Shown one piece after another: positions 20,096-29,139 of a stretch of 64,000 nt of DNA. How positions within the stretch are numbered: the first letter of the stretch is position 1; every line of letters begins with the position of its first letter. A program made the translations under genes and the position numbers. Source of the DNA: Streptococcus uberis (GTDB lineage Bacteria; Bacillota; Bacilli; Lactobacillales; Streptococcaceae); contig NZ_JRQN01000003.1 in assembly GCF_000785785.1 (NCBI RefSeq), positions 62,001 through 126,000 on the forward strand, in the 5' to 3' direction. Below the pieces are notes generated by a model that saw only the letters and a program-made list of their open reading frames with translations, was not told where the DNA came from and searched no databases.

Positions 20096-21085
20096 ATGGT
20101 CACAATACTTAATCATAAAGAAGAAATGATTTCCCAGTATATGAGTGGTGTCCTAGCGTCACATCCTCATTTGGCTAAATTAAAAGATCTACCAGTCATT
20201 TATAACAGGCATCAAGACCCATCCATTATTCCAATTCTATCTGGGGGTGGCTCTGGCCATGAGCCCGCTCATACCGGATTTATAGGCGACGGCATGTTGT
20301 CTGCAGCTATCTATGGTGAACTATTTACGCCACCAACCTCACAAGATATCTTAGAAGCTCTGCGATTCTTAGATAAGGGAAAGGGTGTCTTTGTTATCAT
20401 CAAAAATTTTGAAGCAGATATCCGTGAATTTCACTCCGCCATTCAGATAGCCCGCTCTGAGGGCATTATGGTCAAATATATTGTTTCTCATGATGATATT
20501 TCGGTTGAACCTAAGAAGAACTTCCGGATGCGCCATCGTGGTTTGGCAGGTACCATTATTTTACATAAAATCCTAGGACAAGCTGCTTTTGAGGGTGCGA
20601 GCTTAGATGAAATCGAGAGTTTAGCCTTTGATTTAGCTACCGAAATTGCAACAATCGGTTTTGCTACCAAATCTGCACGAATGCCAAATGCTGTTCTACC
20701 ATTATTTGATTTAATTGACAATCACATTTCTTATGGCATCGGAATCCATGGTGAGGAGGGCTACCGAACCGTTGAATTTTCATCATCTGAACAATTAGCC
20801 GTTGAAATTGTCAATAAGCTACAAATCAAGTTCCACTGGCAAGAAAATGAACAGTTTATCTTGATGGTCAATAATCTTGGTACTGCAACTGATTTAGAAC
20901 AAGGCATTTTCTTAAATGATATCTTGCAACTCCTAGATTTAGAAGGTCTTCAATTACCTTTTATCAAAAATGGCAAATACATAACTAGCCTTGATATGAC
21001 CGGTATTTCAGTGACGCTTTGCCGTTTGAAAAATCCAAAGTGGCTAGACTATTTACAAGCCCCAAGTAATGCTTATGCTTGGTAA
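20096..21085 (+). CDS. dhaQ: DhaQ, dihydroxyacetone-sensing DhaK paralogue
   Basis: A 329-residue protein with the DhaK fold: SGGGSGHEPAHTGFIG near residue 51 and GIGIHGEEGY near residue 216, so the dihydroxyacetone-binding histidine is kept. In L. lactis DhaQ does not act as a kinase but binds DhaS as coactivator. Assignment as DhaQ rather than a second DhaK rests on its place after dhaS and on the absence of a second dhaL. Good GGAGG site. Confidence 0.85.
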   Translation: MVTILNHKEEMISQYMSGVLASHPHLAKLKDLPVIYNRHQDPSIIPILSGGGSGHEPAHTGFIGDGMLSAAIYGELFTPPTSQDILEALRFLDKGKGVFVIIKNFEADIREFHSAIQIARSEGIMVKYIVSHDDISVEPKKNFRMRHRGLAGTIILHKILGQAAFEGASLDEIESLAFDLATEIATIGFATKSARMPNAVLPLFDLIDNHISYGIGIHGEEGYRTVEFSSSEQLAVEIVNKLQIKFHWQENEQFILMVNNLGTATDLEQGIFLNDILQLLDLEGLQLPFIKNGKYITSLDMTGISVTLCRLKNPKWLDYLQAPSNAYAW

Positions 21086-21105
21086 CTTACAGAATTAACT
21101 TTTAT

Positions 21106-21173
21106 AAAAAAACACATCTAAACTCATACATAGAAGGCTTTCTATAAAGAGTAAATAGACTGTGTTTTTTTTA
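21106..21173 (+). terminator. Terminator after dhaQ
   Basis: Outer arms AAAAAAACACA and TGTGTTTTTTTT enclose about 45 bases with a small inner hairpin (AGAAGGCTTTCT). Confidence 0.6.
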
Positions 21174-21227
21174 TTTTAAAAGGTTGATTAAAAGCGATAG
21201 ATTCAATCGATTAATAAAAGAATCTGA

Positions 21228-22160
21228 TTAATTTTCTTTCTTAAGTTGTTGATAGAGCTTGTTCATATTTAATTCTAAATTGTCCAAATAGCTCTTTTCA
21301 TTCTGAGGAACTGCCTCAAGGGGACTTAGGGTCTTCACTTTAGCGCCAGTTGCCTTTGCTATTGTTTGGGCTGTTTTAGGACTAACATTGTCTTCAGCAA
21401 AAATAGTTTTCACCTTGTACTCTTTAACAAAACGATGAATCTCTGAGAGTTGACGTGGTGATGGTTCCTGTTCATTGGAAATTCCCGAAATACCAAGTTG
21501 TTTCAAACCAAAACGATGGGCTAGATAAGAAAATGCCGTATGCTGTGTCACAAAGGTTTTTTGACGACAAGTTGCAAATTTTTTCTGATAAGTTTCTTCT
21601 AAGGCATTAGCTTTCTTGACAAACTTTGCTGCATTTTTCTCATAATAGTCCTTGTTCTTAGGATCTAATTCACTTAGTTTTTTAGCAATAGCCTGCGCTT
21701 CTTGACCAACTAAGCGAGGATCTGTCCAAGTATGAGGATCATATAAGGTTGCTGGGTCTATCCCCTTTGAAACAGGGACATCCTCTAGACCTTGAACCCG
21801 CCTGAGAGAAATTGATTTTGAAGCCTCAAAAACAGCCACTTTTGATTTTTTCAAGTTAGGATGTAAATCTCTAGCCCATGACTCAAGAGTATGAGAATGA
21901 TAAATAAACAAATCTGCATCATAAATAGCTGATACGTCATTAACAGAGGGTTCAAAGGAATGAATACCATTTGTTGACCTAATCATTTTTATTTGATTAA
22001 GGTCGCCAGAAACTTCCTTGGTCATGGCATACATAGGATAAAAACTGGTCACGACTGAAAGCCCTTTGTCTTTTTGACTACTTCTATGCGTCACCCCACA
22101 GGCAGCTAAGGACACTACTGTTATCAGTAATAAAGTAAGCTTTATTATTTTTTTAAACAT
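21228..22160 (-). CDS. lmb: Zinc-binding lipoprotein Lmb/AdcAII
   Basis: A 310-residue metal-binding ABC-type lipoprotein. The signal peptide ends in a lipobox (VVSLAACG), and the metal-site histidines lie in YHSHTLESW, DPHTWTDP and TQHTAFSYLAHRFGL. It is known as laminin-binding protein Lmb or zinc scavenger AdcAII; it works with histidine-triad proteins and the AdcBC transporter. The AdcR box 16 bases upstream marks zinc repression. In many streptococci it is directly followed or preceded by a pht gene; here pht lies about 4 kb away. Confidence 0.92.
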   Translation of the reverse strand: MFKKIIKLTLLLITVVSLAACGVTHRSSQKDKGLSVVTSFYPMYAMTKEVSGDLNQIKMIRSTNGIHSFEPSVNDVSAIYDADLFIYHSHTLESWARDLHPNLKKSKVAVFEASKSISLRRVQGLEDVPVSKGIDPATLYDPHTWTDPRLVGQEAQAIAKKLSELDPKNKDYYEKNAAKFVKKANALEETYQKKFATCRQKTFVTQHTAFSYLAHRFGLKQLGISGISNEQEPSPRQLSEIHRFVKEYKVKTIFAEDNVSPKTAQTIAKATGAKVKTLSPLEAVPQNEKSYLDNLELNMNKLYQQLKKEN

Positions 22161-22175
22161 ATTTTCTCCTTTTGA

Positions 22176-22187
22176 TTAACTGGTTAA
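22176..22187. promoter_or_regulatory. AdcR zinc-repressor box upstream of lmb
   Basis: TTAACTGGTTAA is a perfect match to the streptococcal AdcR palindrome TTAACYRGTTAA, 16 bases before the start codon. Confidence 0.88.
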
Positions 22188-22313
22188 GTTTATCATATTT
22201 TCGATGAGCCGTCAATATGTTTTTAATAAATTTGCCATTACAGAATCAATAATATCTCATTATTTAGATGGCGAATATATAAAAGAAAGCTCATAAAGCG
22301 AGTCAGGTTTTTC

Positions 22314-23099
22314 TTATGAACCTGCGCTTTCGTAAGCATCAATGCCTAAGTACCATATTTTTAAAGACAGCACGAAAAATAACAGTGAGACTAAAACCAA
22401 TCCACCAATATTAAAGAATAGACCTTGACCATTTAAAAAGTAGGCGGCTGGATAATAGGCTGTAAAAGCAAATGGAATGATAAAACTAATCACCCAACGC
22501 AAAATTGGATGGTAAATGGACATGGGATACTTGGCAAAATCATTAAACATATAAAAAATATAGGTTACTGCTCCAGATTGTTTGGTCCAAAAAGCAATAC
22601 TTGCTGTTGCAATTTTTAAAGACGTATAGATCAAGGTGGCAAAGGGAATTGTGATCAGAAAGAGAAAAACGTTTAGAGCTGTCCATTCCACACTCGAATA
22701 AGTAGATCCCAGAAGCAAAATAGCCACTAATAACTCTCCTAGGGCATCTACTTGAAATGTTTCAACCAGTACATGAAAAAGGGGATTTAGGGGACGCGTT
22801 AAATACTTATCAAAATCACCACGTCTAACCAAGCGTTGCCCAATAGCCCAAAGATTATCAAAAAAGAGATGGTCAATTCCTTTAGGAATTAGAGAAAAAC
22901 CATAAATAAAAGCAATCTGTTCAAAAGTCCATCCTTCTAAACTAGGAATATGTTGAAAAAGAACTTTCAAAAAGAGAAGATTTAAGCCTTGTGTTAAAAA
23001 AACACCTAACACTCCTACAAAAAAATCAACCTTATATTCCATAATTTGTTTAAGGTATTGTTTAATAAAAATAGCGTGCATTCTCATTAATTTTGCCAT
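22314..23099 (-). CDS. ABC-2 type exporter permease (COG3694-like)
   Basis: A 261-residue membrane protein with six predicted helices. It follows another permease and an ATPase in one tight unit, and resembles the ABC-2 type permeases of the COG4586/4587/3694 trio, whose substrate is not defined. Internal LFHVLVETFQVDALGE is typical of the family. A poor ribosome site and a two-base gap from the upstream gene suggest coupled translation. Confidence 0.8.
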   Translation of the reverse strand: MAKLMRMHAIFIKQYLKQIMEYKVDFFVGVLGVFLTQGLNLLFLKVLFQHIPSLEGWTFEQIAFIYGFSLIPKGIDHLFFDNLWAIGQRLVRRGDFDKYLTRPLNPLFHVLVETFQVDALGELLVAILLLGSTYSSVEWTALNVFLFLITIPFATLIYTSLKIATASIAFWTKQSGAVTYIFYMFNDFAKYPMSIYHPILRWVISFIIPFAFTAYYPAAYFLNGQGLFFNIGGLVLVSLLFFVLSLKIWYLGIDAYESAGS

Positions 23100-23100
23100 C

Positions 23101-23919
23101 TTATCCTCCTTGAATAGTTAAATGAGACTGAACTTTTTTCCAAATAAATTGAGATAAAGCAAACATCACCACAAGCCAAAAAACTTGTAAGCCCAAAGAT
23201 TCTAGAATTTGAGTCCTATCAAACTTTCCAATCACAATCATTACAGGAAGGTAGATAAGAGATGAAAAAGGTAGAAATCCTAAGATGGTGGCAATCAATT
23301 TTGGAAAAAAGACCAAAGGAATCAAGCTACCTGACATAAATGAGACTAGAGTATTTTTCAAGAGATTAGATCCCCATAGATTTTTAAAGACAAAAGCCGA
23401 AAAGCCGAAGCAAATATTAAAATAAAAATTAATCAAAAAAGCCAAGAGCAGACTAACTAAATAGGCAAAAACAGACGCTAATGCTATCAAAATTGGAACG
23501 CCAGAAAGTATTTTAAAGCTGAACAAAATGATTAAAAAAGGTAAACCAAGAGATAAGAAAATCAATAGTTTGCTACCAATTTCCACAAATAAGTAGGATG
23601 CTGCAAAATGAACAGGTCGAAGCAAACGCATAATAATGGCACCTTCTCTGACTTCCTCACCAATCATAAAAGAACTGTCTGATTTGGTAAGCAAAGTAGT
23701 CGTAAAGCTCATAATAATGTAAAGGGTCATGTCTGACAAAGAGAAGTCTTCTATCAATGCCTGGTGAGAGGAATCAAAGACAGCTTTCCAGAGGTAAAAT
23801 GCCACAAAAGCTCCAATTAAATCACCCACACGGTATAAAATAAAATTGACCCGATAAGCCATCAACTCTTGAACACCTGCATTTAAAAAGGGTTTATAAC
23901 GTCTCCAAAAAGTGATCAT
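23101..23919 (-). CDS. ABC-2 type exporter permease (COG4587-like)
   Basis: A 272-residue protein with six membrane helices; the cytoplasmic loop IGEEVREGAIIMRLLRPVHF is the typical contact region of COG4587 permeases. It begins right at the end of the ATPase gene and ends before the second permease, so the three form one exporter. Substrate unknown. Confidence 0.8.
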   Translation of the reverse strand: MITFWRRYKPFLNAGVQELMAYRVNFILYRVGDLIGAFVAFYLWKAVFDSSHQALIEDFSLSDMTLYIIMSFTTTLLTKSDSSFMIGEEVREGAIIMRLLRPVHFAASYLFVEIGSKLLIFLSLGLPFLIILFSFKILSGVPILIALASVFAYLVSLLLAFLINFYFNICFGFSAFVFKNLWGSNLLKNTLVSFMSGSLIPLVFFPKLIATILGFLPFSSLIYLPVMIVIGKFDRTQILESLGLQVFWLVVMFALSQFIWKKVQSHLTIQGG

Positions 23920-24912
23920 TTAAAGCTCCTTTCTGTAAAAGCGACGAATAATATCTTCTATCTCCACATCAACTGTTTTGAGATCTCTAACCAAAAAATC
24001 ACTCATCGTTGCTTGAATCAAATCAGCCGTTTGGTAGAGACTACTATCATATTGCAATTCTAACAAGTTCCCTTGTCGAAGAAGTCTAATGCCTTCAAAA
24101 TTCTCAAAACGAGATACTTTACTCTCTTGATGAGGCGCCAAGTCAAATCGCAATTGCTTGATTTTCCCAAAATCAGTTTTCAATTGCCCGACTGTCCCGT
24201 CAAAAATACCTTCTCCTTTATCAATCATCACAATACGGTGACAGAGCTGTTCAATATCACCCAGATCGTGAGTGGTTAATAAAATAGTTGTTTCTTCTTC
24301 TTGATTGATTTGTTTGATAGCTTTACGAATATTATCTTTGACAGAGACATCTAAACCAATGGTAGGCTCATCTAAGAAGAGCACCTTTGGATTATGAAGT
24401 AAAGATGCTGCAATATCGGCCCGCATGCGCTGACCTAATGAAAGGGTTCTAACAGGATCTTTGATAAAGTCATTTAATTCTAAGACTTCATTCAAAAAGG
24501 CCATACGCTTACGAAAGGCATGTTCTGGCACATCATAGATTTCTTTTAAAACCGTATACGTTTCTTGCAAAGCTAAATCCCACCATAATTGAGTGCGCTG
24601 CCCAAAAACCACTCCGATATCTTTAACATAATCTTGTCTGTTTTCTTGCGGAATTTTTCCATTAATGCAACAAAAGCCAGAAGTAGGCTTCAAGATCCCC
24701 GTTAACATTTTAATGGTTGTTGATTTACCTGCCCCGTTTGCCCCAATGAAACCCAATATTTGACCCTTAGGCACATCAAAGGTCAAATCCTTAACTGCAT
24801 CGAAGCTTTCGGTTTGAGGCTTGACAAAGGAACGTAAAGCCCCTTTTAGTCCTGGTTCTTTAACAGTTTTGATAAATTGCTTATGCAAATGAGAAACTTC
24901 AATCATTGCCAT
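23920..24912 (-). CDS. ABC-2 type exporter ATP-binding protein (COG4586-like)
   Basis: A 330-residue ATPase with Walker A GFIGANGAGKSTTIKML, Q-loop GVVFGQRTQLWWDL (the W-rich Q-loop is typical of COG4586), signature LSLGQRMRADIAASL and Walker B VLFLDEPTIGLDV. A C-terminal extension of about 90 residues follows. First gene of the exporter unit. The 3' end of this gene is echoed by an 18-base exact copy at 25194. Confidence 0.88.
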   Translation of the reverse strand: MAMIEVSHLHKQFIKTVKEPGLKGALRSFVKPQTESFDAVKDLTFDVPKGQILGFIGANGAGKSTTIKMLTGILKPTSGFCCINGKIPQENRQDYVKDIGVVFGQRTQLWWDLALQETYTVLKEIYDVPEHAFRKRMAFLNEVLELNDFIKDPVRTLSLGQRMRADIAASLLHNPKVLFLDEPTIGLDVSVKDNIRKAIKQINQEEETTILLTTHDLGDIEQLCHRIVMIDKGEGIFDGTVGQLKTDFGKIKQLRFDLAPHQESKVSRFENFEGIRLLRQGNLLELQYDSSLYQTADLIQATMSDFLVRDLKTVDVEIEDIIRRFYRKEL

Positions 24913-25031
24913 GTCTTCTCCTCTTGCTTTCTCTTTTATTTTACGTATTATATGCTATTATTAGGCAATTATAACACGCTAACAAGAAGGAGGCAACCGC
25001 TTGCTCAAACTCTTTTAAGGTAGATCTCTAA

Positions 25032-25065
25032 AAAAACTTAGCTTCTAAAAAGAGACTAAGTTTTT
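25032..25065 (-). terminator. Terminator next to the thrS remnant
   Basis: Arms AAAAACTTAG and CTAAGTTTTT. On the minus strand a T run follows, so it would have ended the gene whose 3' remnant lies just above it (25082). Confidence 0.7.
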
Positions 25066-25081
25066 CCTATTTTAAACAAAT

Positions 25082-25195
25082 TTAATTAGCATTTGGAAGA
25101 AACTTGCGAGCACTATCAGCAAAAATAGTTTCGACAAATGTCTCAATAGTTTCTGAATAAGTTGCTCCAATGAACCTTAACAGCTTTATCTCCTA
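25082..25195 (-). pseudogene. Orphan 3' fragment of a second thrS
   Basis: The minus-strand translation ends ETIETFVETIFADSARKF followed by a short tail and a stop, matching the C-terminus of the threonyl-tRNA synthetase encoded at 29140 ([18 protein letters not shown]). The DNA is also similar over about 100 bases. Nothing of the rest of thrS is present. The downstream terminator has been kept. It is a different allele, not an exact copy, which suggests old duplication or recombination with a foreign thrS. Confidence 0.7.
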
Positions 25196-25211
25196 TCTCC
25201 ACATCAACTGT
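25194..25211. repeat. 18-base copy of the exporter ATPase 3' end
   Basis: TATCTCCACATCAACTGT occurs here and at 23959-23976 near the end of the exporter ATPase gene, in the same orientation, with weaker similarity on each side. It directly adjoins the thrS fragment, so this patch is a mosaic of gene ends. Confidence 0.55.
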
Positions 25212-25794
25212 AATGAGACCTTATCATATAATGCGAGGGAGAATCAAGTTGATTCTCTCTTTCGTTATGTCCAGTATAATGAAATTTGGATTTTAACGTG
25301 TTTGAAATGTCAAAACCCAAAAACTTGGTAGTTAATGTACCGCTGTATCCGGAGAATTCAATCAGGATTCTATTTTAGAGGTGTTTTCGCTTTAACTGCT
25401 CTTGAGTTATTCATGTCTCTTTTTCTACAAATATATTTTACAACTCTTTTGGCTCTCCTAATAAAAAGCCAAAGTTTTTTGAACTCTAGTGTTCTTTCCT
25501 TATACGCTATATGTACCTTATTATCACGCTTCAATTAGTAGTGCCACATTTTTTGCCCATCCTTCTTCTCCTTACTCCCTCACAACAATCAATCTTACGA
25601 GTCGCTATTTTAGGCATCACAAGCAGAGAGCAATAGAAGACTTCCACACTTCAGATGGACGACATGCCGATCATACCAAAAAAGATTGAATCCTGTTCAA
25701 TACAGAATTCAATCCTTACAGTAATCTATTATTATCATTACTTCACACTAAAAATGGTAATTATTTTTAGAAATAAGTCTAGCAGTTATATTTT
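25212..25794. other. Gene-free stretch with hairpins
   Basis: No intact gene is recognised; reading frames are short and interrupted on both strands. A hairpin (GAGAATCAA / TTGATTCTC) lies at 25239-25257. Given its neighbours it is probably scar DNA from past recombination or a lost insertion sequence, but no family signature could be seen. Confidence 0.5.
25678..25714 (-). terminator. Terminator after the histidine-triad gene
   Basis: Arms GATTGAAT and ATTCAATC, followed on the minus strand by six T. It is about 80 bases past the pht stop. Confidence 0.65.
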
Positions 25795-28274
25795 CTAATT
25801 TAGTTTTTGTAAACTTTTAATATCATAGCTGACTTTTACACCCGATTGATCATAGTAGCTCACAACTCCATCTGCTTCTGAGAGCGTTAACTGATCAGGT
25901 GATAGCCCAAGTCGCTTAGCTAACTCTTGTAAATTTTTTTGAAAGCCGTTGTGTTCTTGACCAGCAACTGGACTAATCGTTGTACTAGTCCCCGCAGAAT
26001 TTGTCGATGATTCTGACTCCTTAGAAGTTGATGTTTCACCTGCTGTATTTTCAGTAGGAGCTGTTATTATTTTAGGACTGATTTCTTCAACAGGGGCTTG
26101 ACTCTTTTCCTTTTGTTCTTTTTCAGCTAAAAGCTTATCTACCGCTGCAAGTTCTTTTGCAGATAATTCACTCCTTGAAATAGAGCGCAATGAACTACCG
26201 TCTGCTCTTGGTATTGAGTAAGAAGTTCCCCAATTAAAAGTTCCCTCATCAAGTACGTCTTGTGGACTGAATATATAGCCATCTGGCTTCGCATATTGTC
26301 CATTGTTAAGTGCGGCTTTCACTTCTTCTGCCGAGTGAATAATTTGCCAGTTCATAAGTGAAGCACGTTTTTCAACTGGTGTCACATTAGGAATTTTTGA
26401 AGGAACTTGATTATGCCCAGCACTTGACCACACAGCAGGACGATCCTTAGGATGTAGCATGACGTACTTAACAGTCGCAATCTGCTCCTTAGTAAGTTGG
26501 TCATAAGCAACCATATGGATATGATCAATATGAGGAATCACAAAGCTTGTACCTGTATCATAAGTCGCATTTCCTGCATGCATCGGTAGACTCGTTATAT
26601 CTACTAATAATTCTGGCTTAATCCCATCTGTATCAACAACATCATAGAGATAATTTTCTTTATCTTTCAACATTAGGTTTTCTTCAGCAAAGGCAATCTG
26701 TGTCAAATCTAATTGTTCCCGATCATAATAGAACTCCTTACCATCTTTCAACATCATATAACCAATTTGGGACCCTTTTTTAACTTTGCGTGATACTAGC
26801 TTGGCATCAAAAATCAAAGAGTTGGGCTTATCTTTTGTCAATGCAGATGCTATCTGATCTACCTTACCTTTTTCTTTCAACCAAGCTTCTACCTGATTAA
26901 GCTCATCTTGTTCTAATTCACCAAAGCCAACGTAATGGAAATGTTCGCCATGTTTGGCAGTCACTCCTCCAGAATCTACATCACTAATGGAATTCTTCGA
27001 GAAGACATAGTTATCAGTCGTATCATAAGGCTTGCCATCAAGTCCTTTGCCATAAGCTGTGATTGAGTGCCCCAAAAATTGATGCTCTACTGATTGATCT
27101 TTATCAGGAGTTTTTTCTTTCGGTTGATTTGGCTGATTTGGACTGGTATGAGTTTGGCCAGCAAGATACATATCCGCTAAAGTTATTTCTAAAGGAGATA
27201 GCTGATTGCGAGGAATGATATGGTAGTGGTCACCATGAGGTAAGACATAACCAAATTCCGTTGCTTTTGTCACTTTGGTTGGTTCAAAAACTAACCCATC
27301 TCCTTCCACATGACGATGTCGCATATCCATACTATGTAATTTTGCTAATAACTCTGAAAACGACTTACCAACAAATTCTGGACGTGGTAGACTTGGAATA
27401 AAATCTCCCCTGGAGAAGGCGTTAGTGGATTATTAGAATGTGATACGTGACCTGAGGAGTCTTTACCTGTCCAATGATTGCCTGGAGATTTGTGAATTTG
27501 ATTAAAAACAGCTGTCGCTGTATCTTTTCCTTGCTTACTATTCCAATAAGATTGAGCTGCAGCTAATTCACTAGGTGATAAATCCTTTTTAGGAATATAA
27601 TGAAAATGACTACCATGAGGAACTAAAAAGGCATCTCCCATATCTCCAATAACATCTGTCGGGCTAAAAATGTATCCATCATCAGTCGTATAGCGACCTT
27701 GACTTTTAGCTGTTTGAACAGCTTTAGCCTCTGATTTACTGAGATGAGAACTCTTGTTTATACCTCGTTGTTTAGCTTCCTTAGCTCCTTTTTCTGCTTG
27801 CTTTGCAATTTGTGCCTTAGTACGAACATTTTCACGTTTGCTACCCGGTTTCAAATAAAGATAATACTTTCCATTTACCTTTATTATACAGCCATCTTTG
27901 ACTTCATTAACACAGTCTGATTCTTTGAAACGATACTGAGGATCTGTCATTAAAAGTTCTTCACTAATCAGAGCATCAAAAGGAACCTTACCATTGTAGA
28001 AATGAAAGTGATCCCCATGGGAGGTCACATAGCCTTGGTCTGTAATTTTAATAACAATTTGTTCTGCTGAGATACCTTCTTCAGAATTAATCTGGTCTAT
28101 TGTTTTGTTGCCTTGTTTAGCCCCTTTTTCATTTGACTTATCCGACTTAACATATGAAACTTTGGTACCATCAGTCTTTCCTAGACTAGTTTGTTTAGTA
28201 AAGTGGTAGACTCCAAAACTAGTAGCTAGCAAAACAGTCGCTGCTGAATAGATAATCCTTTGTTTTTTATTCAT
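25795..28274 (-). pseudogene. Streptococcal histidine-triad surface protein (Pht family), one frameshift
   Basis: Pht proteins are surface proteins that bind zinc and bind or affect complement and adhesion; they feed zinc to AdcAII. The reconstructed protein is about 826 residues. A signal-like N-terminus (MNKKQRIIYSAATVLLATSF) is followed by five HxxHxH triads: HGDHFHF, HGSHFHY, HGDHYHI, HGEHFHY, HIDHIHM. Then comes a serine/threonine-rich region and a C-terminal domain. The frame breaks at the C run 27407-27410: one more base (five instead of four) joins PSPGGDFIPSLPRPEFVG and leads into the second half. Two AdcR boxes lie upstream. No LPXTG is seen. Confidence 0.88.
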
Positions 28275-28480
28275 TTAAATTCTCCTTACACTTAGCTTCT
28301 ATTAAGAACTTCTTTCTCATTTTTTCAATGGTTTCACATAAAGGTTTTCTAAATTCCACCTGTTCCTGATCAGGATTCAACAATAAAAACTAGCTATCAT
28401 ATGACACATTTTAGTTATATTAAAATAGCTGATTGCACTCTTCACAACAATATTTTGCCACTTACTTTGTTGGTTAATGC

Positions 28481-28492
28481 TTAACCGGTTTA
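28481..28492. promoter_or_regulatory. AdcR box 1 upstream of pht
   Basis: TTAACCGGTTTA differs by one base from the AdcR palindrome. It is three bases from a perfect second copy, which supports cooperative repression. Confidence 0.65.
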
Positions 28493-28495
28493 TGT

Positions 28496-28507
28496 TTAAC
28501 TGGTTAA
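28496..28507. promoter_or_regulatory. AdcR box 2 upstream of pht
   Basis: TTAACTGGTTAA is identical to the box before lmb and matches the consensus fully. It lies about 220 bases before the start codon. Confidence 0.8.
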
Positions 28508-29075
28508 GCTTATCATGGTTTTTCATTTTTGTCAACTCTTTTAGAATTAAAAATTTTTACGTATCAATCGAAAGTGATAATAGCCCCGTTAGGACAAACA
28601 GAAAAATATCTTGTTTGATAAAAAATTGAAAGAATGGTACGCGTTCCCCTCAAAAAAACTGGAAAAAATGTTACAAAGAACTTCTTTATTCGACAATTAT
28701 AAGAGAACTTGTCAGTACTACTAATATCATGACAACAATTGAACAAACCCGTTTTGAATTTCTAAGAATTTTGAGACTGTTTTACCGTTCTAGATGCACG
28801 AACTTTGTTGGAATTATATTATTTATCTCCAAAAACGTCTGCTAAACAGCACAGGTAATTCTAGCTTTTTTCTGCCCTGTGCTATCTAAAAAAATGGTTT
28901 TATACAATAAAATCAAACGATTCGTTATTTAATTGTTTTGAGAGCTTTCTGCATTGTTAATTCCGATATCAGTCAACACTAAGATTACCACTTCAACAAA
29001 CTGAATTTCTTGCAGGATATGGTGGTACTATAAAATCCATCTAACACTTATATTTGACTTTAAAGACTAGTAATC
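28508..29075. other. Gene-free stretch between pht control region and thrS end
   Basis: About 570 bases with no convincing gene on either strand. An inverted repeat (AGCACAGG / CCTGTGCT) spans about 28850-28887 without a clear T run. The rest is AT-rich with scattered stops and may be decayed sequence; no family is recognised. Confidence 0.5.
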
Positions 29076-29079
29076 AAAA

Positions 29080-29131
29080 TAAAACCATATGACATCGACC
29101 ACTTAAAGGCATCAATATCATATGGTTTTGA
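29080..29131 (-). terminator. Terminator of thrS
   Basis: Arms AAAACCATATGA and TCATATGGTTTT, followed on the minus strand by ATTTT, nine bases after the thrS stop. Confidence 0.75.
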
Positions 29132-29139
29132 GAGACTGA

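Noticed and set aside
20096-21085. Calling dhaQ a second dihydroxyacetone kinase subunit
   Set aside because: It directly follows dhaS, and no second dhaL/dhaM accompanies it; the DhaS-DhaQ regulator pair is the better reading.
25335-25689. Two plus-strand frames of 66-67 codons in the lmb-pht gap
   Set aside because: No ribosome site, no family pattern, and the region looks like scar DNA; treated as gene-free.
28564-28746. 60-codon minus-strand frame upstream of thrS terminator
   Set aside because: No start site, odd composition, no recognised family.
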